64,000 nt of DNA, taken from NCBI GenBank assembly GCA_022836615.1, contig MU405370.1, positions 19,612 to 83,611 on the forward strand. The letters are read 5' to 3'. The position numbers and the translations under genes are program-made. This document shows positions 22,901-32,520 of the stretch, piece after piece. Each line of letters starts with the position of its first letter. Position 1 is the stretch's first letter. This stretch comes from Annulohypoxylon bovei var. microspora (lineage: Eukaryota > Ascomycota > Sordariomycetes > Xylariales > Hypoxylaceae). A model generated the notes under the pieces. That model ran no database searches, was not told the origin of the DNA, and saw only the letters and a list, made by a program, of their open reading frames with translations.

Positions 22901-25125
22901 TTCTTCCTAGGGCCCTCATGGGCTGTGCTTTGGGTTTCGCCAATATGAATTTCCATTCAATACTGACCGACCTCTTCGGCGCATCTTTGATGAGCAGCAA
23001 CCCGCACCAGGAAGTAGTTGACCGTTACGACGTAAGAAGGCATGGGGGTGGTCTTGGTGTATGGCTCGGTATCTGGACATGGTGCTTCATCGGCTCGCTG
23101 GGCATCGGCTTTCTAGTCGGTGCTATAGTCATTGACAATCTACAGCCATCGTGGGGGCTCTACATTAGCATCATGCTCATTGCAGTTGTCCTTATTCTTA
23201 ATGTCATAAGCCCCGAGGTCCGGCGATCGGCTTGGAGACGTTCTGTAGCCGAAGTTAGGACTGGTTCAGCAGTATCCCGAAGGGTAGCTCGGGGTGAGAT
23301 CATGATGCATCGAGTCAAGGACGGACCAAAATGGTGGGGCCAAGAAATGTATCACGGAGTAGCCCTGTCTTTCGAGATGCTCCGCCAACCTGGTTTCGTC
23401 GTAATGGCAATATACTCAGCGTATCTGTATGCTCAGGTCGTTCTGGTCATTATCGTAAGTTAGTCTTATTTCTCATAAACTTCCGTCCTAGGCTGACACC
23501 CATAGCTTCTGGGATCTCTAACTTCCAGATACTACCGGTTTAAATCCACATATGTAGGCACCGCGGTATCATCTGTCGCAATCGGTGCACTTTTAGCAGT
23601 GCCGTTCCAGAAGGCGAATCTCTTCTCTCGATCACGTTCTACGGGCCCGCTGACGAACAGCATGACTTTTGATAAAAGATTGACGTGGACCTCCCATCTC
23701 GTTCGACGAGCTATCTTTGTCACTGTACTCCCTATTGCCGGCATTCTATACACGATCGTCTCCTCGGGTCCTCCAGTACATGTTGTCTTCCCTTGCATAT
23801 TCGCTTGCATGATTGGGTTCTTGTCATGTCTTGCCATAGCCGAATGCAATGGCATGATGATGGAGGCATAGGATACCTCTGATCTTCAACCAGGCATGAC
23901 TGGTCGCTCCAGATCAGGAAAGGGTAACATGAAACGAACCAATTACTCATCTTTCCCTCGAGTTACTGCCGGGTGGAACATCATCCACAGTGTTGGCTTC
24001 ATCTCAGCTGCGGCAGCGACTTGGGTTGGCGGCATAGCTACGCGAAGTCTAGGACAGAGGGCTGCAACAGGAGTTATAGCATCTGCCCTATTTTTACACT
24101 CGATGCTACTTCTGGGTGTATTTTCTCGGTTCAGACACGTCCAAATCATCCCCAATTCGAAAAGTCTCGAGATGGACAAGTGGACAAACGAGCGGAGAGA
24201 CAGCCTCCGCCGTCGCGCTTCTGCAATCGCAACCGCCAAAGCCAACGGCCTTCAAGATGTTTCCGAGATTCCCGAGGACGACGTAGGCTAGAGACCCATC
24301 ATTCTTGGCAACCCATCGGAGAAATTTCGTCGCATGAATATCCTTGAGCTAGGTTCTTTGACTCGATGGAGCGAGATCCGCAAGAAAAACCGTCTAATCG
24401 ACGAAGGAGTTCACCTTAACCGACAGACAGTTGATTTAGCTCGTGACGAGATTGGGCGTCGAGGTAACCATGGTGCAGAGAGGTTTGGGGAAATTGTCCG
24501 CAAAGTGAGTAAAAGGAGTATGAGGAGCAAACGTAGCCGCGACAGTGACGAAGATGACATCACGCGAGTTGAACTCCAGGACATTGGCCCACTCGGCCCA
24601 CCAGGAGCCGGTCTTGAACACCACCATACCGAATTACCTCCTGAAGTCTATTTTGAGCGCGAATGCATCATGGGTCAGACTTTGCCGGAGGAAGCGGAAG
24701 AAGTCCCATCCACAGACAGTGGATCGGATGATGGGTACGACTTAGGTCATTTGCAAGAGCATTCATCTCATATGACTTCCAAGGTTCAACCCTACGCTGG
24801 CTTCAGGAAACAGAGCCTACGTGGCGCTAGAATTAACACAGATGATTATGTGATCGATATGGAACTTGCTCGGGGTGAGCATGCCTCTCATTCGGAGGCA
24901 AAGGTTAAACCCGCCGACCCGCGTGGTTCGGGACATCGGGAACAGCACGGTGCGCATATGACAAGTAAGGTCAAGCCGGCAGACATGGAATTCAAGGATC
25001 GGGCGCAGGAGCACAGTGCTCACATGGATGAGAGCAAAGTTAAGCCGGTAAAGGTGGATTTCGAGGATGTTGACTTAGGTAGCAAATCCGATCGCAGAGA
25101 TTCGAAAGCATTGAAGCAAGACTGA
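19918..25125 (+). CDS. Giant MFS-like membrane protein; frame interrupted by two TAG codons
   Basis: Exon 1 is 19918-23454, the intron is 23455-23505 (51 nt, GTAAGT..ATAG) and exon 2 is 23506-25125; 1719 codons in all. About 890 residues of disordered, Ser/His-rich N-terminus precede a membrane domain. That domain starts near VACLSTALIGVLVGIYAGL and has an MFS-style loop, PLPLLHGRKPYIV, after its second helix. After the intron it continues LLGSLTSRYYRFKS and PFQKANLF, up to AECNGMMMEA, then TAG (23869-23871, codon 1301), then DTSDLQPGMTGRS with the last two helices. The conserved cytosolic part ends EIPEDDVG, then TAG (24289-24291, codon 1441), then RPIILGNPSEKF and MNILELGSLTRWSEIRKKN. No splice choice removes either stop in frame. 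If the first stop is used, the product is 1300 aa and lacks the last two helices. Motifs of the form HSxHxxSKVxP occur in both tails. Either a young pseudogene or a transcript repaired by UAG-to-UGG editing. Transport substrate is unknown. Confidence 0.8.
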
Positions 25126-25692
25126 AGTAGATCATACCTAAGGAAGTCGTTAACTATTCCGAATAAGAAGTAGAGAATGAAAACACCTATAGGCATACAA
25201 TCATACTAAATACCAACCTATAATCAGCCTTAAGAATGCCAACGCTTATAATTGCAACATAGTGAATGGAGACCCTCGCAGCCTCGTAAGAAAAAGTTAA
25301 AGAAGTTCATTAGAAACTGCTAGCGATCCTGTGGGAATACCCCCATTGCTCAATATACATGATTTGATATGAATATAGATGCAAAATATGAGACAAAAGG
25401 AACGCCTAAACTGCATACAAGGGTATAGTTATGTAGTTAAAACAAATATGTATCAATAAAGCTATTGGAAACTGTGCTTTTTAAAATCAAATTCAGGGTC
25501 TTCGATCTCATTCCTATCAACACTGCACAAATGTAAGCAACAAAGCGCATAATTGGCTCTTCGGGCATTACGATGCATACGCCTGGCGCACTTGCTAGAT
25601 CGGGTCTAGCAACGAACACTCATCCGACTTTCATTCACAACACCCTATCATACCATCTACCCAGCTAAGGCGATCATAGCAACGACGCCACT
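25126..25692. other. Intergenic, no gene seen
   Basis: About 570 bases holding the 3' end of the large membrane protein gene and the promoter of the metallophosphoesterase. No repeat or RNA gene seen. Confidence 0.45.
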
Positions 25693-26571
25693 ATGAAGCT
25701 CTACGCCATCGGAGATCTCCACCTCAGCTATGAGTACAACCGGAAGGCACTCGAGGAGCTAGAGCCGCACCCGGATGATGGGCTCATCTTATGTGGCGAC
25801 GTCGGCGAGTCCGCCGAACATCTCACGCTCGCCTTCCGCATCGCCACGCAGAACTTCAAGACCGTGTGGTGGTGCCCCGGCAACCACGAGCTATACACGA
25901 TGGGTAGCTCTCCGCGCCCGCACCTCCGCGGCGAGGCCAAGTACCGCAGGTGCGTGGAGCTGGCCAGAGAGCACGGCGTCCTGACCCCCGAAGACGAATT
26001 TGCGCTGTGGGATGACGTCCTCGTGTGCCCGGTCTTCACGCTGTACGACTACAGCTTCCGGCCCGCGGGCATCGAGCGCAAGGACGCGCTCAAGTGGGCC
26101 GAGGAGTCGGACACGGTGGCCACGGACGAGTTCCTGCTGCACCCGGACCCGCACGCGACGCGCGACGAGTGGTGCCACGCGCTGGTCGAGAAGTTCGCGC
26201 GCAAGATCGGGGAGGCGAGGGCGGCGCACCCCGGCGCGAAGACGGTGATCGCGAACCACTGGCCCCTGAGAGAGGACCTCGTGTTCATCCCCCGCGTGCC
26301 GCGCTTCAGCCTCTGGTGCGGCACCAAGCTGACCGAGGACTGGCACACCCGCTTCGGCGCCAAGGTCGTGGTCTCCGGCCACCTGCACGTGCCGCGCACG
26401 GACTGGAAGGCCGGCGTCCGCTTCGAGGAGTGCAGCCTCGGGTACCCCAAGCAGTGGCAGGACGTGCGCGCCGTCGGCAAGAACGTCAATGACTTGCTCC
26501 GCGAGATCCTGCCCGGCCCGCCGCCGCCGCTGAGCGGCGAGGCGGAGTCGAAGTGGAGGCGCTGGGGGTGA
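25693..26571 (+). CDS. Calcineurin-like metallophosphoesterase
   Basis: Single-exon 292-aa metal-dependent phosphoesterase of the calcineurin-like superfamily. All five metal/active-site blocks are visible in order: GDLHLS at 7-12 (D8, H10), CGDVGES at 34-40 (D36), PGNHELY at 62-68 (N64, H65), ANHWPL at 187-192 (H189) and SGHLHVP at 228-234 (H230, H232). There is no signal peptide, so it is probably cytosolic. The ATG at 25693 leads straight into the first beta strand (MKLYAIGDLHLS), which supports the start. The gene is strikingly GC-rich, with G/C at most third codon positions, compared with the AT-rich DNA on both sides; long open frames on the other strand are a by-product of this. Substrate (nucleotide, phosphoprotein or other) cannot be told. 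No intron is needed or seen. Confidence 0.92.
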   Translation: MKLYAIGDLHLSYEYNRKALEELEPHPDDGLILCGDVGESAEHLTLAFRIATQNFKTVWWCPGNHELYTMGSSPRPHLRGEAKYRRCVELAREHGVLTPEDEFALWDDVLVCPVFTLYDYSFRPAGIERKDALKWAEESDTVATDEFLLHPDPHATRDEWCHALVEKFARKIGEARAAHPGAKTVIANHWPLREDLVFIPRVPRFSLWCGTKLTEDWHTRFGAKVVVSGHLHVPRTDWKAGVRFEECSLGYPKQWQDVRAVGKNVNDLLREILPGPPPPLSGEAESKWRRWG

Positions 26572-27410
26572 TGGAGGTTATGAAGAGGATGGTTGGGAGA
26601 GAGAGGAGCAGGAATATGAGTAGGAGGAGGGGGAGGAGGAAGGGGATGAGGCGTGTGGCGCATTTTAGGGGTGGGATTGCTACGAAGGAGGCTGCTGAGT
26701 TGAGCACAGGCATGGCGTGTGGTCTCGATATTAACGACGGTATGTGATTAGGCATGGGTTATGAGGATAGGTAGGACGGGACGGGACGGGATAGAAATAC
26801 ATGACCGTTTAGATGGATTTAAAGTCGCGACTCGCGAGTCTATTCATACCTGCCTACCTGGTAGGGAACGATTGAGACGGTTGGGGCGATGCTTCGTTAG
26901 AATAGAATCGTACAGCCATACATACAGTGAGAGAAGAGTTGGCTCACAGAAACTCTCAAAGCATCAACCAGTTGGTTGGTTTCTCTTCCTATCCTATTTC
27001 TTAATTGACCATGCCATCGATAATTAAATGTTCTAACATTCTCTTCAATGAGACACACCTGGGGGCCTTTAGACTTAGCCACTTTGTGTTCCTTAAGAGA
27101 CCCCATCTGGGTCAGTCAAGTACTATGCGTGAATCACTTAGCTATACAGCGGCTCATTGCAGATAGAATGTGAGTTGTCGATATCTCCTACCTAGATGCG
27201 TATATCTTCCCTAAAGTTCCTATTCCCCTTTTAGGAGCCCCACGATAGTACTCCTATAGGAGTAGACCAGTGGGTCTCCTAAGTCTAGTCTCCTGTAGGT
27301 CTCCGAAACTTGCAGATCTAGTCGGGAACGCACATCTCGTCTAGCTTAATAGTCTACTTAACCCTAAGAAAATTTTATGTGTCAAGTTCGGATTCGTCCG
27401 TACAGCACCG
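26572..27410. other. Intergenic, no gene seen
   Basis: A purine-rich G/A stretch (26572-26660) follows the metallophosphoesterase stop, then ordinary intergenic DNA up to the tRNA. Nothing else is supportable. Confidence 0.45.
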
Positions 27411-27559
27411 TCCTCCGTGGCGCAATTGGCTAGCGCGTCGTGAGTTCCTTCCCCCATGTCTGACACCGGACACCATCGTGGGTGTTGCTGTTGTTTACTA
27501 ACTGTATTTGTCAGTGACTGTTAATCAGGAGGTTGACAGTTCAAGCCTGTCCGGGGGAG
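27411..27559 (+). tRNA. tRNA-Asn (GUU) with a 75-nt spliceosome-type intron in the anticodon stem
   Basis: Exon 1 is 27411-27439 and exon 2 is 27515-27559. Joined, they give a 74-nt tRNA (including discriminator). Acceptor stem TCCTCCG/CGGGGGA pairs 7/7 with one T-G; D stem GCGC/GCGC; anticodon stem TCTGA/TCAGG (one T-G); loop CTGTTAA with anticodon GTT; T stem GACAG/CTGTC; T loop TTCAAGC; discriminator G, as in asparagine tRNAs. The A box (TGGCGCAATTGG, 27418-27429) and B box (GTTCAAGCC, 27539-27547) are present. The insert 27440-27514 begins GTGAGT, has TACTAAC at 27496-27502 and ends TTTGTCAG. It interrupts the 5' strand of the anticodon stem, not position 37/38 where nuclear tRNA introns sit. 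Without its removal the anticodon stem cannot form. The tRNA identity is strong; that the insert is spliced is inference. Confidence 0.88.
27440..27514 (+). other. Putative spliceosomal intron inside tRNA-Asn
   Basis: GTGAGT donor, TACTAAC branch site 12 bases before the acceptor AG, and a T-rich tract before CAG: textbook signals for a short ascomycete pre-mRNA intron, here inside a Pol III-type gene. The 75-nt length fits the introns of neighbouring protein genes (48-117 nt). Confidence 0.75.
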
Positions 27560-27580
27560 ATGATTCAAGTCTTCGATTAC

Positions 27581-27585
27581 TTTTT
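27581..27585 (+). terminator. Pol III terminator of tRNA-Asn
   Basis: A run of five T on the coding strand, 21 bases past the tRNA 3' end, is the expected RNA polymerase III stop signal and argues that the split gene is transcribed by Pol III. Confidence 0.65.
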
Positions 27586-30500
27586 GCCCCCGTTGCTGAG
27601 GGTAGGTAGTTGTGGGTGTCTTCTGACCTTAGTGTTGGAACCAATAAAAAAAATAGCCCTATATAAGATTAATTACCTACCTAGTTATTTGTTGGCATAT
27701 TTTTATAAATACAATGATACATAACATGCGGGCTACCTAACATCTGATAACTCATGAGTGATATCTACCTCCTAGTCTGAATAACTTGTTAATTCTAAGC
27801 AGGTGTAGATAGTGATACTCCTGACATGCTTTAGAAGTACGTATATAAGTGAGATGATACTAACAAAGATCTGCTTCTTGGAATACGAATTACTCAGCCC
27901 TCACCTATTCGTGGACAGAGTTGGCGCATCATGAACGCCTTACTAACCACCCCTGAAAATGCAAGGCAGCTGGATAGTATTCATGATTCGCATCGGAGTA
28001 CATGTGAAGCTAATATTAGGCATCTCTAAGGGATATCAATGAATAAATGCGCCCTGTCGCCTTGTTTCTATCCCATGGTACTAATTCTTATCGCGGTGGT
28101 AGAAGCAAGGGAGCTTCATATACGTGCTTGACGCGTACGACACCTACCTACCGGTAGGCATCATCTAAAGATGCAGTACCAGTATTCTTCGCGACCAATT
28201 TTTCCTTCATACCTACCTACTTACCTTATAGTGAACTGGAATGATTTATCAAAACAGGAAAAGGGAGATTACTTTGAGTTACGCACAGCCAACTAGGTAG
28301 GTGGTATTAATAAGCCTAAAAAAACTCTGATATAACAGGTTCTACCTTTGTATTGGAATAAATGCGTCCACACAATCTCAGCTGGTTATACACAAGCCAC
28401 TGACCTTCCCCCAGTGATATTCCAATATATAGAGGCTGCAGCCAAACCAATCCTAAATGTCATAGGTGCATAACGGGCTAATAAAGAGGCGCCCTAAATG
28501 AGACCTATTCACCATTCTTGAAAGTCGTTTCTCGCACCGGGGACTCAACTTAGACTAGTGATCTATGCTAGATAGGGTAGTAGACCCCTATCGAAATAGC
28601 CAGTAGAATTACCCCTATTCTATTATCCACCATATAACGGTTTACCCTCACCAATAACCTAATCTCGATAACCCTCTTTCAACCCATTACCCGCATCCTT
28701 CTAGTAGCTTTCCATGCAGCACCATCACGCTAGCACAACCTAGGGACATCCTCTAGGTTACGCAGACGAAAACGAGACGACGTAACGGATGAGTCAGAGT
28801 CGACCAGAGATGCAGCCACCGTCACCGCGGCGCCACACGAGGGAGTTGCAGGGCGCAATCAATCTGAGGCAGCTGGACGTAAATAATTCGACCTGCTTTC
28901 TCGGTCTCGCAAGGTTTCAACGAGGCAACACTCAAGTGCCGAATCTAATATGTGCCAAGGGAACATATATCTTGCATGATGTCACCTACGGGTCCCAACT
29001 AGCGGAAATTCGTGGTAGATGGGTGGTAGTGTGCGTCGATATCGCGTGTGGGAGCTGACGCCCGCATGGGAAAAGTGCAACTATCACTGCTACGTCGTGT
29101 ACAGGTAGTCTCGCACGTTGTTTCCAGTAGAACTAGTCACTACTCGTGAGAGATCACCTTCACCTGCCTAGTCCTATCTAGCCGAGGCAGACGAGCGGAC
29201 ATGTCATATATCAGCTACAAGTGGCGTCCTCTCAGATTGAGACCGGTGAGAAGGGACCGTGAGTAGATTACTAAAAGACATGTTATGTCAAGGCTACTCG
29301 GCACATGCAAATGGACAATTCTAGAAAGCTAGGGACGAGATATCCGGGCAAGCCTAGAGCGATCTCGTAGGGTCTACGGCACACTTCCCTTGCCACGTCC
29401 ACACGCAATACACGCCGAAGGATGGAGTAGATGACCATAGTACAGCAGTCAGCGCAAGAGTATGCGAAGAGAGACACTGCGGTATTATCTTATATGTCTG
29501 CCTGTCTATCTAACGTAGCAGCAGAGTAGATTAGCGGGCCTCTCCCAACCATGACGAAAACAGATAGATGATTCGAGATCGAGCGCCGGGCCATGCGACC
29601 ACCCGAGAACACGCATCATCCGCTTACGCTGGTAGGCTGGGATTGGCCGCGAGACTCGGCGAAAATTAAAGACTAAGGAGGGGGAGGAATCAGATCAGAA
29701 AAAGCGCCCCCTCCTGCAAGATTGCATGGAGAAATCGAGAGATCGGGTCGAGTTGCTCAGGCCGAAAAGTTAAATGAAACGACAGGTCCCTTTTCTCCTC
29801 CTTTCGCGCCGGTCGTGACTAAAGCCAGAGACGACCAGCTCGCCTCGTCAACGCCACCACGCCTTAGGTAATGGATTATCATAGACTTTAACAGGTGAGT
29901 AACAAGCTATGCGATCACGAATACATGATATGGAAATTTTAGCTTGTGTAGCTCCTTGCGGTTGTGTGTAGGTAGTGTACTGTATATAAATGGCTCGGGG
30001 TTCGTTGGTTGATTGTCTCGGGGCCCATCGGTTGGCTGCATCTTGCCGTGTCTCCCTTGCTTACCTGCTCGCTTCGAGACACAAGAAGGGCGACTCAATG
30101 GAGTCCCGTAGCATGCAAGCACTTCACAAGCTAGTAACAGGATCACCGAGGGTCATATTCTGGATTACGGGTCTACGGAAACGCAGCTCCTCACGAACGT
30201 GACGAAATCGTCGTAGATGCTATACTCTCGTACGTACTATTACGTGGACATCCCGGTTTCCCCTCAAGCGGGATCAGCCGTGATGAGGCGTCACATGAAG
30301 AACCACCTCCGTCACCTAGGCCGCTAGGCTATGCCTATCTATGCAATGAAGACCTTTTGTCTGGCCGAGGGCTAACTACATCGTATAGTCGAAGGATCAT
30401 TGGAGGAAATATTTTTTTTCTTCAAAAGGACTATTGGCAAACCTCTCAATAAGGCTGAAACGACTGTGCGCGATACAGTGTTGTCAGCAGTCTTACATAA

Positions 30501-32308
30501 TTACCTCGGGTGGTTGCACTGGTTGGAGCAGGACGGGGTCCAGAGCCGGGCAAAATTACCACGATGCATAAGATCGTGATCTGGGATGATCTAGGGGACT
30601 GGGAAGGACGGACACCTATATTATATTGGCCTGGGGTTGCAAAAGTGCTTGTACCGTCTACATCTCCCCAGCCTGGTCCCGGATAGCCGATGTGCCATTA
30701 AAGGGGTAGCCATGATTACATTACAGTATAGATGCAGAGTAGGTATTGTCATCATTACGAAGTTGCTCGCCATGCTCTAGGACCAAAGGAAGAGATGGCC
30801 TATACCGATGCCTGCCAGCTACTTATGAAGCTGGGAGGAAAGATCATTATCGGCGACTATCTTCTAGGGCACGAAGTATGTATATCTCTTACTAAATAGA
30901 ACCGTATAACCCGATATGCGGAACCGTGTGGTAGCACCCATCTCTAATAAGTGGCCTCGTACCACATATAGTTCCTGAAAATAATAGAAGTGATTTGCAG
31001 GAGGTCCCGGACCAGCTGACAACACACGCCGTTCCTCGCTCTCGAACCTCTCAATTTCATGGGAAGTGACAGGTAACAAATCTCCGCCGTCAGACCCTTC
31101 GGCTAGGTAGGGAGGACACAACGTCAGAACCAGCCAGCCCTTAACCCTGAGATGTATTGGGAATATGTATCTACCTAAGATATGGGTATGTGTAGGTATG
31201 TGTATGGGTAGGTGTAGGTATGTGTATGGGTAGGTGTATGTTATATGTAGGTACATACTAGTGAAGCAAGTTCCGGGGAGCGTCCGCCAGAGATAGGACT
31301 ATTTGTTTGGCCAGTCTGCCAGTGTGGCTTCGTCTTTGGGACCCTAACCCTAGGCGAAAAGAGGCGATGTCATGGGTGTAGGCAGCGACATTAGGTCGGG
31401 TTAGTGAAGTAAGATCCTGCAATGCATCCATCTGACGGCAGGAGAAAAAAGGTCCCGCGATCTTATTCATCGTTTCATTCAAGGACCAGGGCCTCGAAAT
31501 TGTCTGACCTGTAGTATGGTGGGCTTTGGTGGGTTGCTTGCCATCACCAATCCCTTCACCGGAGTTTGCTGCGCCAATAGGAGCTCGCCAATTCCATTGT
31601 CCTGGGTTCTTGGTCTTTTTTCCCCTCGCCGTGATAAGCATGCAGTAGGCAGGGTGGAGCCCTTGGTGATCGCCGGGACCAAGCCACAACGTAGTATTCT
31701 GAGTTTCCCGAGCGTCGCATTGGGAGATGTCCTGGAGGTCCCATCGGCGTTTAGGTAAGGGAAGCTCATGTGACATTCCCAGATTCATTTGGTCTTGGCT
31801 TGTCGAACTTGGCGGCGTCGAAAGATTGGATACTACATCGTACACGCACTCATCACATACCGCTACCATTACCAGCCACTGCCTACCTACCGACACATGT
31901 ACGCACGCACCTACCTATGCATTATTCGTCGTAGCCTTATTAGTCGTAGCCCTAACTACTAAAGTTGCCTAATTTGGGCGATAGTAACATATTAGTGCTT
32001 CAGCCTTTTCTCATAGACTTCTAACTTTCAAACTTCTATGTAATATAGCAAGCCTACTATCGACAGCGCGGACATGGCTATTGTGCTGTATTGTACGAGA
32101 CCATCGCATAGCAGACTCTAGTGGACCGTATCTGGGTATTAGTTGTGCGAGCGAGGGATCCAATGATCCTAGGCCACGGAAAAGGTGGTGCCTATCGCAG
32201 AACCAGAACAAAATTAAGCCTGTTCCCCTGCGAAAAGAAACCTACAGAAAATGACATGTCATAAAATGCACCCGGGGTCGTATGTATGCATGTATGTAGT
32301 TACCTCTA
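27586..32308. other. Gene-poor stretch, 4.7 kb
   Basis: No supportable gene. Contents seen: GGTA/TACC patches (27686-27693, 28142-28150, 28212-28225); coding-like fragments near 30555-30690 and 30732-30899 (+); and a (GTATGTGTAGGTATGTGTATGGGTAG)-like imperfect repeat at about 31190-31255. The 212-codon open frame at 31258-31896 (-) has no recognisable motif and is not called. Confidence 0.4.
31190..31255. repeat. Imperfect GTAGGTATGTGTATGG tandem repeat
   Basis: The units GTATGTGTAGGTAT / GTGTATGGGTAGGTGTAG recur about three times; it looks like a degenerate microsatellite of the same GGTA family found across the window. Confidence 0.7.
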
Positions 32309-32520
32309 CACCTCCGCAGGGATGGTTATTGTTGTTTAGCGGAGCTTTTCTCCACTAGTGGATATGTACTGAGCCACAGAAAATGAATGTGAGGCTACAA
32401 GACTTTATACATTTATGGGTAATAGCCTTGTGAAAAGGTATCTTCTCATACAAATATCAGTAGTAAGATACAGGTGGAGTAAAGCTCCGCTAAACAACAA
32501 TAACCATCCCTGCGGAGGTG
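32309..32520. mobile_element. MITE with ~46-bp near-perfect terminal inverted repeats and TA target site
   Basis: A 212-bp element. The left end starts CACCTCCGCAGGGATGGTTA and the right end, on the minus strand, starts with the same bases; pairing runs about 46 bases, to GGAGCTTT-[T/A]-CTCCAC, with one mismatch. TA flanks both ends (32307-32308, 32521-32522). There is no coding frame in the 120-base interior. The near identity of the arms suggests a recent insertion or selection on the hairpin. It looks like a non-autonomous Tc1/mariner-type element; its TIR sequence differs from that of the 10253-10528 MITE. Confidence 0.82.

Noticed and set aside
23825..24360. Introns that would remove the two TAG codons of the giant membrane protein
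   Set aside because: Candidate pairs (44 nt ending at 23871; 70 nt starting at 24282) are not multiples of three and lead at once to TGA stops, and the first would delete the conserved AIAECNGM motif.
25891..26663. Long open frames antisense to the metallophosphoesterase
   Set aside because: They mirror the GC-rich third positions of the real gene; the sense strand has all five catalytic motifs.
28789..29058. 89-codon open frame on the plus strand
   Set aside because: No motif, no supporting context, and stop-free length within chance for this composition.
31258..31896. 212-codon open frame on the minus strand
   Set aside because: No motif or domain is recognisable, and composition is not clearly coding; overlapping frames of similar length exist on both strands.
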